Shown here: in pieces, positions 1 through 7,474 of the stretch
How positions within the stretch are numbered: position 1 is the stretch's first letter
Layout: the number at the start of each line of letters is the position of its first letter
Assembly (NCBI RefSeq): GCF_025808395.1
Contig: NZ_CP075524.1
Span: forward strand, 930,001 to 994,000
DNA: 64,000 nt
Origin: Microcella sp.
GTDB lineage: Bacteria > Actinomycetota > Actinomycetes > Actinomycetales > Microbacteriaceae
Direction: 5' to 3'
Translations under genes and position numbers: made by a program
The notes under the pieces: model-generated
Seen by the model: only the letters and a program-made list of their open reading frames with translations
What the model was told of the DNA's origin: nothing
The model's database searches: none

Positions 1-69
1 GAGCTGCAGCGGGTCGCTGCGACGATGAGCATCGGTGATGCTGTCGCCGATGAAGACCATTCTGCGCAT
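1..69 (-). CDS. SGNH/GDSL hydrolase, N-terminal fragment (runs off window)
   Basis: Only the first 23 codons lie in the window. They begin ATG (positions 69-67) and contain the block I motif IGDSITDA, where the Ser of GDS is the expected nucleophile of SGNH/GDSL esterases and deacetylases. A purine-rich Shine-Dalgarno (rc of 73-84) precedes the start. The gene lies 33 bases downstream of the SDR gene on the same strand, so it is probably the last visible gene of the sugar-acid cluster and may remove acyl groups from a sugar substrate. That role is inference; the motif is clear. Confidence 0.7.
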   Translation of the reverse strand, partial: MRRMVFIGDSITDAHRRSDPLQL

Positions 70-101
70 TCAGAGCCCCCCTCTCATGAACAGGTCGACG
101 A

Positions 102-932
102 CTATGCGACGTCAGATCTCGGCACCTGCTGCGCCGCCAGACCACCGTCGATGATGATGCGCGACCCAATCATCGACGGCACAAGATCAGACGCGAGAAG
201 TGCCACGAGCTCGGCGATCTCAGCCGCCTCGGTCGGCAGACCCCACGGCACGTTCGCCCGCCGACGCTCGAGCGCCTCGTCGGTGAGATGCTGCCAACGA
301 TCAGAGTGGATGTAGCCGGGTGCGATCGCGTTGACCCGCACTCCGTGCGGTGCGAGCTCGATCGCCATCGCACGCGTGAGGCCGTCGAGAGCAGACTTGC
401 TCACGTCATAGGCGGGTCGGCCGTGAATGGCTCGCTCGCCGGCCAGAGACGAGATCATGATGATCGCACCTCGGCCCTCATCGATCATCGCCGCGGCCGC
501 TCGTTTCGAGAGGTGATGCACCCCGAACAGATTCACCTCGAGCACCTCGCGAAACGCTTCGCGAGGCTGGGCCATGAACCCGGCAGACTCCACGTCGAGC
601 AAGGCCGCGTTATTGACGAGAATCGAGGGAGACCAGCCTGCAGCGGCGAGCTCATCGACGGCGGCGTCGATCTGATCAGCGTCGGCGAGATCGAACACCG
701 CCGTCGTGAGCTCGGCCTCGGGCACGAGCTCGATGATCTCGCGCCGAGCGTTCTGCGCCTCTGCGTCGGTGCGGGCGTGCACGACCACTCGCGCTGCCGC
801 AGCCGCGAGCCGCGTCGCGATCGCGAGGCCCAGGTTGCGGCTCGAGCCGGTGACGAGCGCGGTGGCTGACGAGAGATCGATCGCCCCGGGGTTCACCGTC
901 GGCGACTGGGCGCCCTGACCGCTCGACGACAT
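102..932 (-). CDS. SDR-family oxidoreductase, probably sugar-acid dehydrogenase
   Basis: A 276-aa classical short-chain dehydrogenase. The nucleotide-binding motif TGSSRNLG is at residues 28-35, NNAA at 107-110, catalytic Ser at 161-162 and YDVSK at 175-179, all in expected order. The start at 932 has a strong Shine-Dalgarno (GGGAGG). Its neighbours (fuconate dehydratase, FucU, aldo/keto reductase) suggest oxidation of 2-keto-3-deoxy-L-fuconate, the step after the dehydratase in the non-phosphorylative L-fucose pathway; this role is inference. It has its own upstream region with a copy of the cluster operator-like motif (1010-1024), so it can probably be transcribed separately from the upstream genes. 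Confidence 0.85.
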   Translation of the reverse strand: MSSSGQGAQSPTVNPGAIDLSSATALVTGSSRNLGLAIATRLAAAAARVVVHARTDAEAQNARREIIELVPEAELTTAVFDLADADQIDAAVDELAAAGWSPSILVNNAALLDVESAGFMAQPREAFREVLEVNLFGVHHLSKRAAAAMIDEGRGAIIMISSLAGERAIHGRPAYDVSKSALDGLTRAMAIELAPHGVRVNAIAPGYIHSDRWQHLTDEALERRRANVPWGLPTEAAEIAELVALLASDLVPSMIGSRIIIDGGLAAQQVPRSDVA

Positions 933-996
933 GGCACGCCCTCCCCCCTGTGCTGGTCGCTCTGACTGCACCATCAGCGCACAACGACCTGTAGCG

Positions 997-1024
997 ATCG
1001 TACACAAAGATCGGACGTTTGCGG
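997..1024 (-). promoter_or_regulatory. Putative SDR promoter with operator-like motif
   Basis: Read on the minus strand, the sequence CCGCAAACGTCCGAT (1010-1024) is followed by a -10-like TACGAT (997-1002). The motif matches 13 of 14 bases of CCGCAAACATCCGA upstream of the GntR gene (6522-6535) and resembles the palindrome inside the fuconate dehydratase promoter (6450-6460). No convincing -35 is visible. The repetition of this motif at three promoters supports regulation by the GntR protein encoded at 6559-7248. Confidence 0.5.
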
Positions 1025-1050
1025 GGCCGCGTTGCGCAGCGCGGAGAGCG

Positions 1051-1845
1051 TCACCATGCTGCAGCCACTGCGCAGTCGTCAGCGAAGAACTCGAGGTCTC
1101 GCGAGGTCTCGCCCTGCCGAACGAGGGCGACAAGCCGACGCCACGCGGCCCGATGAGCGGTCTCCCAGACCGACTCGAGCTCGTTCGCACCGGCGGGGCT
1201 CGTCACCACGACCCGACCCGGAGCAGCTGTCGCCGGGTCGAGAACGGTCAGCTGCACCACCCTCTGCTGGTTGACGATGCGCAGCGTCGCCGAGGCCGCC
1301 ACCGAGTCGGTGCCGATCGCCGTGAGGTTCACCCGACCGCCGGTCGCGAGCACGGCGGTTGCCGAGTAGCCCGTGCGGTCTCGACGAATGACGTCGAGCG
1401 AACGTACCGGCGAGACCGCGGCGCGAATCACCGACAGCTGGTCGAGCAGCACGCGGTGCCACTCTGACCCGACGGCCGACGAGACACGCGCTTCGAGCAG
1501 ACAACGATCATCGGCGACCTCGGCGAACGATGCGGCGCTCAGCTCGACCGCCGGATCATGAGTCCACATAGAGTCGATCACGACGGGCACGCCTCGAGCG
1601 GCAGCGCTCTCGACGAGCGATGCGGCGTCTGCGGGCACCGGCCGCACGATGAGCAGACCGCGGGCTCCGGCATCGATCGCCCGCTCGGCAGCCGCGGGCC
1701 AGCCGGCACCGCCGTCGATGCCGACGAGCTCGCCCGCTTCAGAGCCGCGCGCCAGCGACACCGGCAGCGACGCGATCACCTGAGCTATGGCACCCGAGTC
1801 TTGCGCGGCCTGGTCGAAGGCCACCGTGAGCGGAGCATCCATCAT
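1051..1845 (-). CDS. Unrecognised 264-aa protein coupled to Gfo/Idh oxidoreductase
   Basis: I do not recognise this family. The start is the ATG at 1845, overlapping the stop of the Gfo/Idh gene (ATGA), so the two are translationally coupled. No signal peptide or membrane segment is visible. The first ~110 residues alternate hydrophobic strands with small-residue loops (for example GLLIVRPVPADAASL, then GVPVVIDSMW), as in a degenerate Rossmann or TIM-like half. The C-terminal half is beta-rich (GGRVNLTAIGTD; RVVVTSPAG) and resembles in style the second domain of Gfo/Idh proteins. An accessory subunit or a decayed oxidoreductase paralogue is possible. Reading frame and codon use are normal, so the gene itself is credible. 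Confidence 0.7.
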   Translation of the reverse strand: MMDAPLTVAFDQAAQDSGAIAQVIASLPVSLARGSEAGELVGIDGGAGWPAAAERAIDAGARGLLIVRPVPADAASLVESAAARGVPVVIDSMWTHDPAVELSAASFAEVADDRCLLEARVSSAVGSEWHRVLLDQLSVIRAAVSPVRSLDVIRRDRTGYSATAVLATGGRVNLTAIGTDSVAASATLRIVNQQRVVQLTVLDPATAAPGRVVVTSPAGANELESVWETAHRAAWRRLVALVRQGETSRDLEFFADDCAVAAAW

Positions 1846-2909
1846 GCCTCCCTCGTCGACCGCATGCTGATCGCGTTGTCGCGGGCGGCCGCGGAGGCGA
1901 GATCTGACACCTCGAGCGCGAACCTGAGGTCGTCGACGAGCTCGTGCACGTCGATCGGTTCGGCGGTGCCGTGGGCGAGGTCGGCGAGAAACCGCCACTC
2001 GCCCTCGTAGCCGTTCATCGAGAACGGGCCGAGCACTCGAGCACTCGTCCCCTCGAACAGCGTGGCCGTCGCCGACCCCGCGTGCACATACGACGGCGTG
2101 AAGTCGATGCGCAGCGAGCGGTCGTCGGCGATCGCCTCGAGGTACCACTCGGTGCTGAAGCCCTGCGAGAAGATCGCGAGCATCTCGACAGTGCAGTCGC
2201 CGACGCGCAACGTCACCGAGTAGCCAGACGGGTCGAGAGCCGTGGCAGAGAGCACCTCGACACGGCTGACGTCTGAGCAGAGCACGCGCACGAGCGGGAG
2301 GTCGTGAATCGCCAGACCCAGAATGCCGCCGCGGAGCATGCGGAACGCCACCTCAGGATCAGTCGGGTCGGCGGGGGCGTGCACGGGGCGCGTCAGCACC
2401 TCGGTGGCGACGTCTTCGAAGCGCGCATTCGGCGGCAGCACCACCGAGTACCTGATGGTGTGCACCGACTCGACCAAGTCTGCCCAGTGCTGCCGGGCCG
2501 CGAGCCAGCCCGGGTCGAACGTGTGCATCGCACCGACGATGATCGGCACACCGGTGTCGGCTGAGACTGCAGCGATCTGCTCAGCCTCTTCTGCCGACAT
2601 CGCGAAGGGCTTCTCGCAGAGCACCGCCGTCTTGCCGGCGCGGCAGGCGGCGATGACCTGTTCTGCGTGAAAGGGCGACGGGCTGCAGATGACGATGATC
2701 TGCGCTTCGTCGTCACCGAGAACGTCATCGATGCTCGTCGTGGCCTTCGCGCCGACGCGGGCGGCGACCGACGCGGCGACCTCGGCATCGACATCCATGA
2801 TGTGCACGACACGGAAGAGGTCTTCGAGTCGAGACAGCGTGGGCAGGTGAATCGCCTGGGTCACCGGCCCTGCACCGATGATGCCTACCCCCAGAATCGG
2901 CGTGCTCAT
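1842..2909 (-). CDS. Gfo/Idh/MocA-family oxidoreductase
   Basis: A 355-aa NAD(P)-dependent oxidoreductase of the glucose-fructose/inositol dehydrogenase family. The N-terminal Rossmann motif GVGIIGAG is at about residues 7-14, and the family signature CEKPFAMS is near residue 98, carrying the conserved EKP Lys. The C-terminal alpha/beta domain completes the usual length. Its start overlaps the end of the alpha/beta hydrolase gene by 4 bases and its end overlaps the 264-aa gene by 4 bases, so it is an internal operon gene. The substrate is presumably a deoxysugar or sugar acid; the sequence does not say which. Confidence 0.9.
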   Translation of the reverse strand: MSTPILGVGIIGAGPVTQAIHLPTLSRLEDLFRVVHIMDVDAEVAASVAARVGAKATTSIDDVLGDDEAQIIVICSPSPFHAEQVIAACRAGKTAVLCEKPFAMSAEEAEQIAAVSADTGVPIIVGAMHTFDPGWLAARQHWADLVESVHTIRYSVVLPPNARFEDVATEVLTRPVHAPADPTDPEVAFRMLRGGILGLAIHDLPLVRVLCSDVSRVEVLSATALDPSGYSVTLRVGDCTVEMLAIFSQGFSTEWYLEAIADDRSLRIDFTPSYVHAGSATATLFEGTSARVLGPFSMNGYEGEWRFLADLAHGTAEPIDVHELVDDLRFALEVSDLASAAARDNAISMRSTREA

Positions 2910-3727
2910 GACACCTCCATCTCGGGCTGACCGTGGCGCAACTCGGCTGCGCCCGCCGCGAGAAAGGCCAGGTCTGCCGCGGCGTCGTAGTGCGGCGGCG
3001 ACATGTGATCGCCGGTGACGGTGAGATTCTCGAAGACTGCGAGGTGAGCGGCGAGCCCCGCCTCGACGAACCTGTCGATGTGCGCGGCCTTGGGGGTCAT
3101 CGTGTCGTCGTACGACGCCCGCACGCGCAGACGGTACCCGCTGAAGTCAGCGGCGGCCCCGGTGAGGGGCGCGTGGCCGCGCACCCGAGTCGCGAAGTCG
3201 TGGGGCGTCGCATCGTACGCATCCCGAATCGCAGCAGACGACTGGCCCTCGTCGCACACCCACTGAAAGTTCAGCGCGGGTGCGAGCGCGACAGCAGCCA
3301 TGATCGACGGCACGGTCTTGCGCAGCAGCACCGAGAACGTCGTTCCGCCGCCCTGCGACTCGCCCAGCAGCAGGCGAGGGCCGATGGTGAACACCGCACT
3401 GACATAGTGGTCGACGTTGGCGATGCAGTCGTGCGCGTACGAGTTGCCCCACGAATTGCCGCCGAGCGAGGCGGCAGAGATGACCCAACCCGCATCGATC
3501 GCCCCCGCGACATAGTCGGCGAACACCTCATCATCGATGACGGCGTCAGACCCTCCCGACCCGTGGAACATCATGAGATGCGGTCGAGGGGCGTCGGTGT
3601 CGAGGCCGTCTGCCCAGGCGATGGCGGTGCGGTCGGCGACGCCGTTCGGGTGCACTCGCGCGATCGAATAGCGCGTGCCACGCGGGGTGACCGCGGTGGC
3701 AGTGGTCAGTTCGTCAGGAAGCGTCAT
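2906..3727 (-). CDS. Alpha/beta hydrolase
   Basis: A 273-aa serine hydrolase. The oxyanion-loop motif MMFHGSGGSD, the nucleophile elbow GESQGG, a following acid region (YDDTMTP) and a late His (TGDHMSPPHYD) appear in the standard order of the fold. The start ATG at 3727 overlaps the fucU stop (TGATG). No signal peptide is visible, so it is cytoplasmic. No amidohydrolase-type L-fuconolactonase is present in the cluster, so this enzyme could open L-fuconolactone or cleave a later diketo acid. Both are inferences from context. An ester side group on the substrate is an equal alternative. Confidence 0.85.
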   Translation of the reverse strand: MTLPDELTTATAVTPRGTRYSIARVHPNGVADRTAIAWADGLDTDAPRPHLMMFHGSGGSDAVIDDEVFADYVAGAIDAGWVISAASLGGNSWGNSYAHDCIANVDHYVSAVFTIGPRLLLGESQGGGTTFSVLLRKTVPSIMAAVALAPALNFQWVCDEGQSSAAIRDAYDATPHDFATRVRGHAPLTGAAADFSGYRLRVRASYDDTMTPKAAHIDRFVEAGLAAHLAVFENLTVTGDHMSPPHYDAAADLAFLAAGAAELRHGQPEMEVS

Positions 3728-4143
3728 CACGATGGATGCCCCACCACACCCTTGCGCACCGTCGCGTTGCCGTACGTGCGCGTCTCGCCAGTGCGCACGA
3801 TGATAAAGGCTTCTTTCGCCTGGGCGTAGTACTCGAAGCGCTCGACGAACCGCGTGGTGTCGACGTTCGTGCCCGCCGCGGTCATCAGCTGCTGCTGCAC
3901 GTCGAGCACCGTGCCGTCGGCTGAGGTCATGAGGTCGAGACCGGGCTCGTCGTCGAGCGGAAGCACGGTGCAGATGGCCGCGAGCACGGCGGGGGTGCTC
4001 GTGCCCGGCAGGTCGATGACGTGGCGGCCGAGCGCCCACGCCGGAAAGTGCGCGTCTGCGACGACGACGGCGTCGGAGTGGCCCATGCGGTCGAGGTGCA
4101 GCAGCAGCTCGCCCGTCAGCAGCGGATCGATTCCTTCGAGCAT
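3727..4143 (-). CDS. fucU: L-fucose mutarotase (FucU/RbsD family)
   Basis: At 138 aa it has the normal length for the family. The N-terminus MLEGIDPLLTGELL followed by MGHSDAVVVADAHFPA is characteristic of FucU/RbsD pyranases, including the conserved His and Asp residues. The enzyme interconverts alpha and beta anomers of L-fucose (or a related 6-deoxyhexose) so that the anomer-specific dehydrogenase is fed. It starts one base inside the aldo/keto reductase stop codon region and ends overlapping the hydrolase start. The context with fuconate dehydratase favours fucose over ribose. Confidence 0.88.
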   Translation of the reverse strand: MLEGIDPLLTGELLLHLDRMGHSDAVVVADAHFPAWALGRHVIDLPGTSTPAVLAAICTVLPLDDEPGLDLMTSADGTVLDVQQQLMTAAGTNVDTTRFVERFEYYAQAKEAFIIVRTGETRTYGNATVRKGVVGHPS

Positions 4144-5117
4144 CAGGTGCCATCCGATCGGGGAATGAGGTCTTCGTCGATGAGGTCACTCCAGAATGGC
4201 TCAGCGATCGGCAGAGCCGCCAGCTCGGCGTTCTCACGCACCTGCTCGGGGCGCGAGCCCGCCACCACCACCGAGCGGACCACCGGATCACGCAGCGGAA
4301 ACTGCACGGCGGCCGCGGGAAGCGGCACGTCGTGATTGCGGCAGACACTCAGGATGCGCTGCAGCCGGTGCCAGAGCGCGTCGGGAACCTCGCCGTATTC
4401 ATAGCGGGCGCTGCGGATCGGCTGCGCTGTCGCGAGCAGACCGGTGTTGAACACGGATGCCGCGACCACGCCGGTGCCGCGCTCACGGCAGGCCGGCAGC
4501 ACGTGCTCGGCGGCGGGCTGCTCGAGCAGGGTGTAGCGCCCAGCGATCATGATGAGATCGAGCTGGGCTTCTCGCACACAGCGGGCGAGCGCCGCAGAGG
4601 TCATCGAGCCGACACCGACAGCATCCACTCGCCCCTCTGATCGCAGCCGCTGCAGGGCCGGAAGCGCCTCGTCGATCGCGAGATCGAGATCGTGCCGCTC
4701 GGGGTCGTGCAGGTAGAGCAGATCGACACGGTCGAGCCCGAGCCGGTCGAGCGACTCGTCGAGACTGGCGCGAATGCCATCGGCGGTGAAGCTCCACTCG
4801 CGTCGAAGAACATCTGGCACGAAGAAGTCGTTGTCGGTGTCGAGGCCGCCGAGATGGTCGGGGTTCTCTCGAAGAAGGCGGCCGACCTTCGTCGACACGA
4901 CGAACTCATCGCGCGGCTTCGACTGCAAGAACGCACCGAGCCGCCGCTCGGCCAGCCCCAGCCCGTAGTGGGGGGCGGTGTCGAAGCAGCGGATGCCAGC
5001 GTTCCACGCGGCATCGAGAATCGCCCATGCGTCGTCGTCGTCGAGCTCGCGATGCAGATTGCCGAGGTTCGCGGTGCCGAAGCCGAGCCGGGGCACGCTG
5101 TCGAACGCGTCAGGCAT
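4143..5117 (-). CDS. Aldo/keto reductase, probable L-fucose (D-threo-aldose) dehydrogenase
   Basis: A 324-aa AKR with the full catalytic tetrad: Asp46 (CFDTAPHYG), Tyr51, Lys77 (VVSTKVG) and His near residue 137 (LLYLHDPE). The length and the TAPHYGLGLAE motif resemble bacterial D-threo-aldose 1-dehydrogenases, which oxidise L-fucose to L-fuconolactone. I chose the ATG at 5117 because GGAG lies 8 bases upstream; a GTG at 5126 is possible but has no spaced Shine-Dalgarno. It overlaps the end of the fuconate dehydratase gene by 8 bases. With FucU next, it supplies the first oxidation of the pathway. Confidence 0.85.
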   Translation of the reverse strand: MPDAFDSVPRLGFGTANLGNLHRELDDDDAWAILDAAWNAGIRCFDTAPHYGLGLAERRLGAFLQSKPRDEFVVSTKVGRLLRENPDHLGGLDTDNDFFVPDVLRREWSFTADGIRASLDESLDRLGLDRVDLLYLHDPERHDLDLAIDEALPALQRLRSEGRVDAVGVGSMTSAALARCVREAQLDLIMIAGRYTLLEQPAAEHVLPACRERGTGVVAASVFNTGLLATAQPIRSARYEYGEVPDALWHRLQRILSVCRNHDVPLPAAAVQFPLRDPVVRSVVVAGSRPEQVRENAELAALPIAEPFWSDLIDEDLIPRSDGT

Positions 5118-6393
5118 ACGTGCCACTCCAGGTGAACTCGGTGCGGCTGCTGTGCTTCATCTCCATGCCTGTTCCCGGCGCGGTCGGGGCCAGGTATGAG
5201 CCGCCGCTGATCACGGCGGGCACGACGAAGTGCTCGTGCAGGTGATCGACGAACTCTATCAAGCGCCCTTCGCGAGTGCCGGAGACGGCGATGAAGTCGA
5301 ACATCGACAGGTGCTGCACTGCCTCGCAGAGCCCGACCCCGCCGGCGTGCGGGCAGACCGGCACCCCGAACTTCGCCGCCAGCAGCAGGTTGGCGATGTT
5401 CTCGTTGACCCCCGCGACGCGCACGGCGTCGATCTGCATGACCTCGAGCGAGTTCGCCTGCAGCAGTTGCTTGAACGTGATGCGGTTCTGCGCGTGCTCG
5501 CCGGTGGCGACTCGAATCGGGGCGATGCCGCGCGCGATCTCGGCGTGGCCGAGAATGTCGTCCGGATTGGTCGGCTCTTCGACCCAGGTCGGGTGGAACT
5601 CGGCGAGTGCCCGCACCCACTCGATCGCCTCAGAGACCTCCCAGCGCTGATTCGCGTCGATCGCGATCGGAAAGTCTGGCCCGCACACCTCGCGCGCCTT
5701 GCGAAAACGTCGGATGTCGTCATCGAGGTCGGCTCCGACCTTGAGCTTGATCTGCGTGAAGCCCTCGTCGAGCGCCTCACGCAGCAGCCGCTCGAGCTTC
5801 TCGTCGGAATACCCGAGCCACCCCGGCGTGGTGGTGTACGCCGGGTAGCCGGTGGCCAGCAGCTCGGCTTCGCGCTGCGCGCGACCGGGTTCGGCTTCGC
5901 GCAGCATCGTCAGCGCCTCATCGGCGGTGAGGGCGTTGCTGAGGTAGCGGAAGTCGACGAGCGAGACGAGCTCTTCGGGAGACATGCGCGCGAGCAACTG
6001 CCACAACGGCATGCCCGCCCGCTTCGCCTTGATATCCCACAGCGCATTGATCACGGCGCCGATCGCCATGTGCATGACACCCTTCTCGGGGCCGAGCCAG
6101 CGCAGCTGCGAGTCGCCGACGATCTCGCGGAACGTGCCGCCCATGTCGGCGAGCAGCGGTTCGATCTCACGGCCGACGAAGTGCTCGGCGAGGGCATCGA
6201 TCGCAGCGACCTGCACGTCGTTGCCTCGGCCGATCGTGAACACGAACGCGTGCCCCTCGTCTGCGCTGTCGGTGCGCATGACCACGTAGGCCGCCGAGTA
6301 GTCGGGGCACGGGTTCATCGCGTCAGAGCCGTCGAGCGTCAGCGACGTCTGAAATCGGATGTCTGCGGTGTCGAGTGCGACGATACGACTCAC
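5110..6393 (-). CDS. L-fuconate dehydratase (enolase superfamily)
   Basis: A 427-aa mandelate-racemase-type enolase-superfamily protein, the usual length for L-fuconate dehydratase, which converts L-fuconate to 2-keto-3-deoxy-L-fuconate. Visible catalytic elements are the KxK motif at Lys216/Lys218 (IKLKVG), metal ligands at Asp246 (IDANQRW), Glu272 (WVEEP) and Glu299 (TGEHAQN), and a late His349 (CPHAGG). The start is GTG at 6393, with the Shine-Dalgarno GGAAGGA just upstream. It is the first gene of the minus-strand operon and has a strong promoter (6443-6472) with an operator in its spacer. Confidence 0.92.
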   Translation of the reverse strand: MSRIVALDTADIRFQTSLTLDGSDAMNPCPDYSAAYVVMRTDSADEGHAFVFTIGRGNDVQVAAIDALAEHFVGREIEPLLADMGGTFREIVGDSQLRWLGPEKGVMHMAIGAVINALWDIKAKRAGMPLWQLLARMSPEELVSLVDFRYLSNALTADEALTMLREAEPGRAQREAELLATGYPAYTTTPGWLGYSDEKLERLLREALDEGFTQIKLKVGADLDDDIRRFRKAREVCGPDFPIAIDANQRWEVSEAIEWVRALAEFHPTWVEEPTNPDDILGHAEIARGIAPIRVATGEHAQNRITFKQLLQANSLEVMQIDAVRVAGVNENIANLLLAAKFGVPVCPHAGGVGLCEAVQHLSMFDFIAVSGTREGRLIEFVDHLHEHFVVPAVISGGSYLAPTAPGTGMEMKHSSRTEFTWSGTYA

Positions 6394-6442
6394 GGGTGTC
6401 CTTCCATCCCGCAATCTCTCGTCGACTGCACGGAACACCAGG

Positions 6443-6472
6443 AGTATAAACATCGGATGTCTAGGCTGTCAA
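6443..6472 (-). promoter_or_regulatory. Fuconate dehydratase promoter with palindromic operator
   Basis: Minus strand: TTGACA (6467-6472), 18-base spacer, TATACT (6443-6448). The spacer contains the perfect 11-base palindrome ACATC-G-GATGT (6450-6460). An operator between -35 and -10 is typical of direct repression, and the divergent neighbour is a FadR-type repressor. Similar half sites occur at 6528-6538 and 1010-1024. A related 10-of-11 match at 6352-6362 lies inside the coding region and may be chance. Confidence 0.75.
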
Positions 6473-6518
6473 TGTGAGCAGTCCTCTTGGAAGGGCTCTC
6501 GATCGACGACGATGCGGC

Positions 6519-6551
6519 TTGCCGCAAACATCCGACATATTTCAGTATGAT
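6519..6551 (+). promoter_or_regulatory. GntR-gene promoter and auto-operator
   Basis: Plus strand: ACATCCGACAT (6528-6538) matches 9 of 11 bases of the palindrome at 6450-6460 read in reverse. TATGAT (6546-6551) lies 7 bases before the GTG at 6559, a spacing seen at other apparent leaderless starts in this window. The -35 is weak: TTGCCG at 6519-6524 gives a long 21-base spacing. Autoregulation together with the divergent operon is inferred. Confidence 0.5.
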
Positions 6552-6558
6552 GGTTGAC

Positions 6559-7248
6559 GTGGCTGTCACAGATGACGCGATCGAACGCATCAAAGCGATG
6601 ATCGTCGCGGGTGAACTCGCTCCCGACGACCGGCTTCCGCCCGAGAAAGAACTCGCCGAACGACTCGGCCTCTCACGCAACTCGATGCGAGAAGCCGTCA
6701 AGGCTCTCGAAGTCATGGGCGTGCTCGACGTGCGCCGCGGAGACGGCACCTACGTCACGAGCCTCGAACCACGACTGCTGCTCGAAGCGATCTCGTTCGT
6801 CGCCGACCTGCACAACGACGACTCGCTGCTCGAGATCTTTCACGTGCGCCGCATACTCGAATCGCAAGCGACCGGCATGGCGGCAGCGCTCGCCGATGAG
6901 GCCGCGATCGCCGCCCTGCAGCGCGAAGTCGAGACGATCGACCCTACCTCGGTCAGACTCGACGAACTGGTCGAGCACGACGTGCGCTTTCACCGAGAGA
7001 TAGCGCAGCTCGCCGGCAATGCCTACCTCGCCAGCCTCATCGAGAGCCTCAGCGGCCAGACGGTGCGCGCCCGCATCTGGCGAGGGCTCACCGAAGAAGG
7101 CGCGGTCGAACGCACCCTCGCCGAGCACCGCGCCATCGCCGACGCCATCAGCCAGCACGACTCAGGGCTCGCCATCTCACTCGCCACCGCGCACGTCGCC
7201 GGGGTCGAGCGCTGGCTGCGCCAGGCCTCACTGCCGCCGGCGCCCTGA
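6559..7248 (+). CDS. GntR/FadR-family transcriptional regulator
   Basis: A 229-aa regulator with an N-terminal winged helix (IKAMIVAGELAPDDRLPPEK, then ELAERLGLSRNSMREAVKAL, wing GDGTYV) and a C-terminal all-helical FCD/FadR effector domain with the pattern DVRFH...LA.N and a late EH.AI..AI. It probably binds a pathway intermediate and represses the divergent L-fuconate dehydratase operon. I prefer the GTG at 6559, which sits 7 bases after TATGAT and has no Shine-Dalgarno. In-frame ATG codons at 6547 and 6550 are alternatives that would place the start inside the -10. Confidence 0.9.
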   Translation: MAVTDDAIERIKAMIVAGELAPDDRLPPEKELAERLGLSRNSMREAVKALEVMGVLDVRRGDGTYVTSLEPRLLLEAISFVADLHNDDSLLEIFHVRRILESQATGMAAALADEAAIAALQREVETIDPTSVRLDELVEHDVRFHREIAQLAGNAYLASLIESLSGQTVRARIWRGLTEEGAVERTLAEHRAIADAISQHDSGLAISLATAHVAGVERWLRQASLPPAP

Positions 7249-7266
7249 GGTCTCGAGGTGACGGGG

Positions 7267-7281
7267 CGGGCTGACAGGATT
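7267..7281. repeat. 15-base copy of the tRNA-Pro 3' end
   Basis: The 15 bases CGGGCTGACAGGATT are identical to 7367-7381, the 3' acceptor and part of the T arm of the tRNA-Pro gene, exactly 100 bases away and in the same orientation. Such short duplications of tRNA 3' ends are the usual attB scar of tyrosine-recombinase elements. No integrase or cargo is present between the copies, only the terminator hairpin. Confidence 0.6.
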
Positions 7282-7325
7282 CGTCCCCACCGGCTCGCTG
7301 GTGCAATGTCGCACTGCTGATGACA

Positions 7326-7360
7326 TGCGAAAGGGCCGTCCGTAGGACGGCCCTTTCGCA
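7326..7360. terminator. Intrinsic terminator hairpin between gntR and tRNA-Pro
   Basis: A perfect 16-base stem (7326-7341 with 7345-7360) closed by a 3-base loop GTA. It lies 6 bases beyond the 3' end of the minus-strand tRNA gene and about 80 bases after the GntR stop, so it probably serves both converging transcripts. The arms end in AAAGGG/CCCTTT rather than a long U tract. Confidence 0.8.
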
Positions 7361-7365
7361 TTCGG

Positions 7366-7439
<74 letters not shown>

Positions 7440-7474
7440 TGGCCGGCCCGATGGTGCGCGGGCCGTAGAAGAGT

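Noticed and set aside
6352..6362. Fourth copy of the operator palindrome inside the fuconate dehydratase gene
   Set aside because: Ten of eleven bases match, but it is fully explained by codons for DIRFQ; kept only as a remark because chance is likely.
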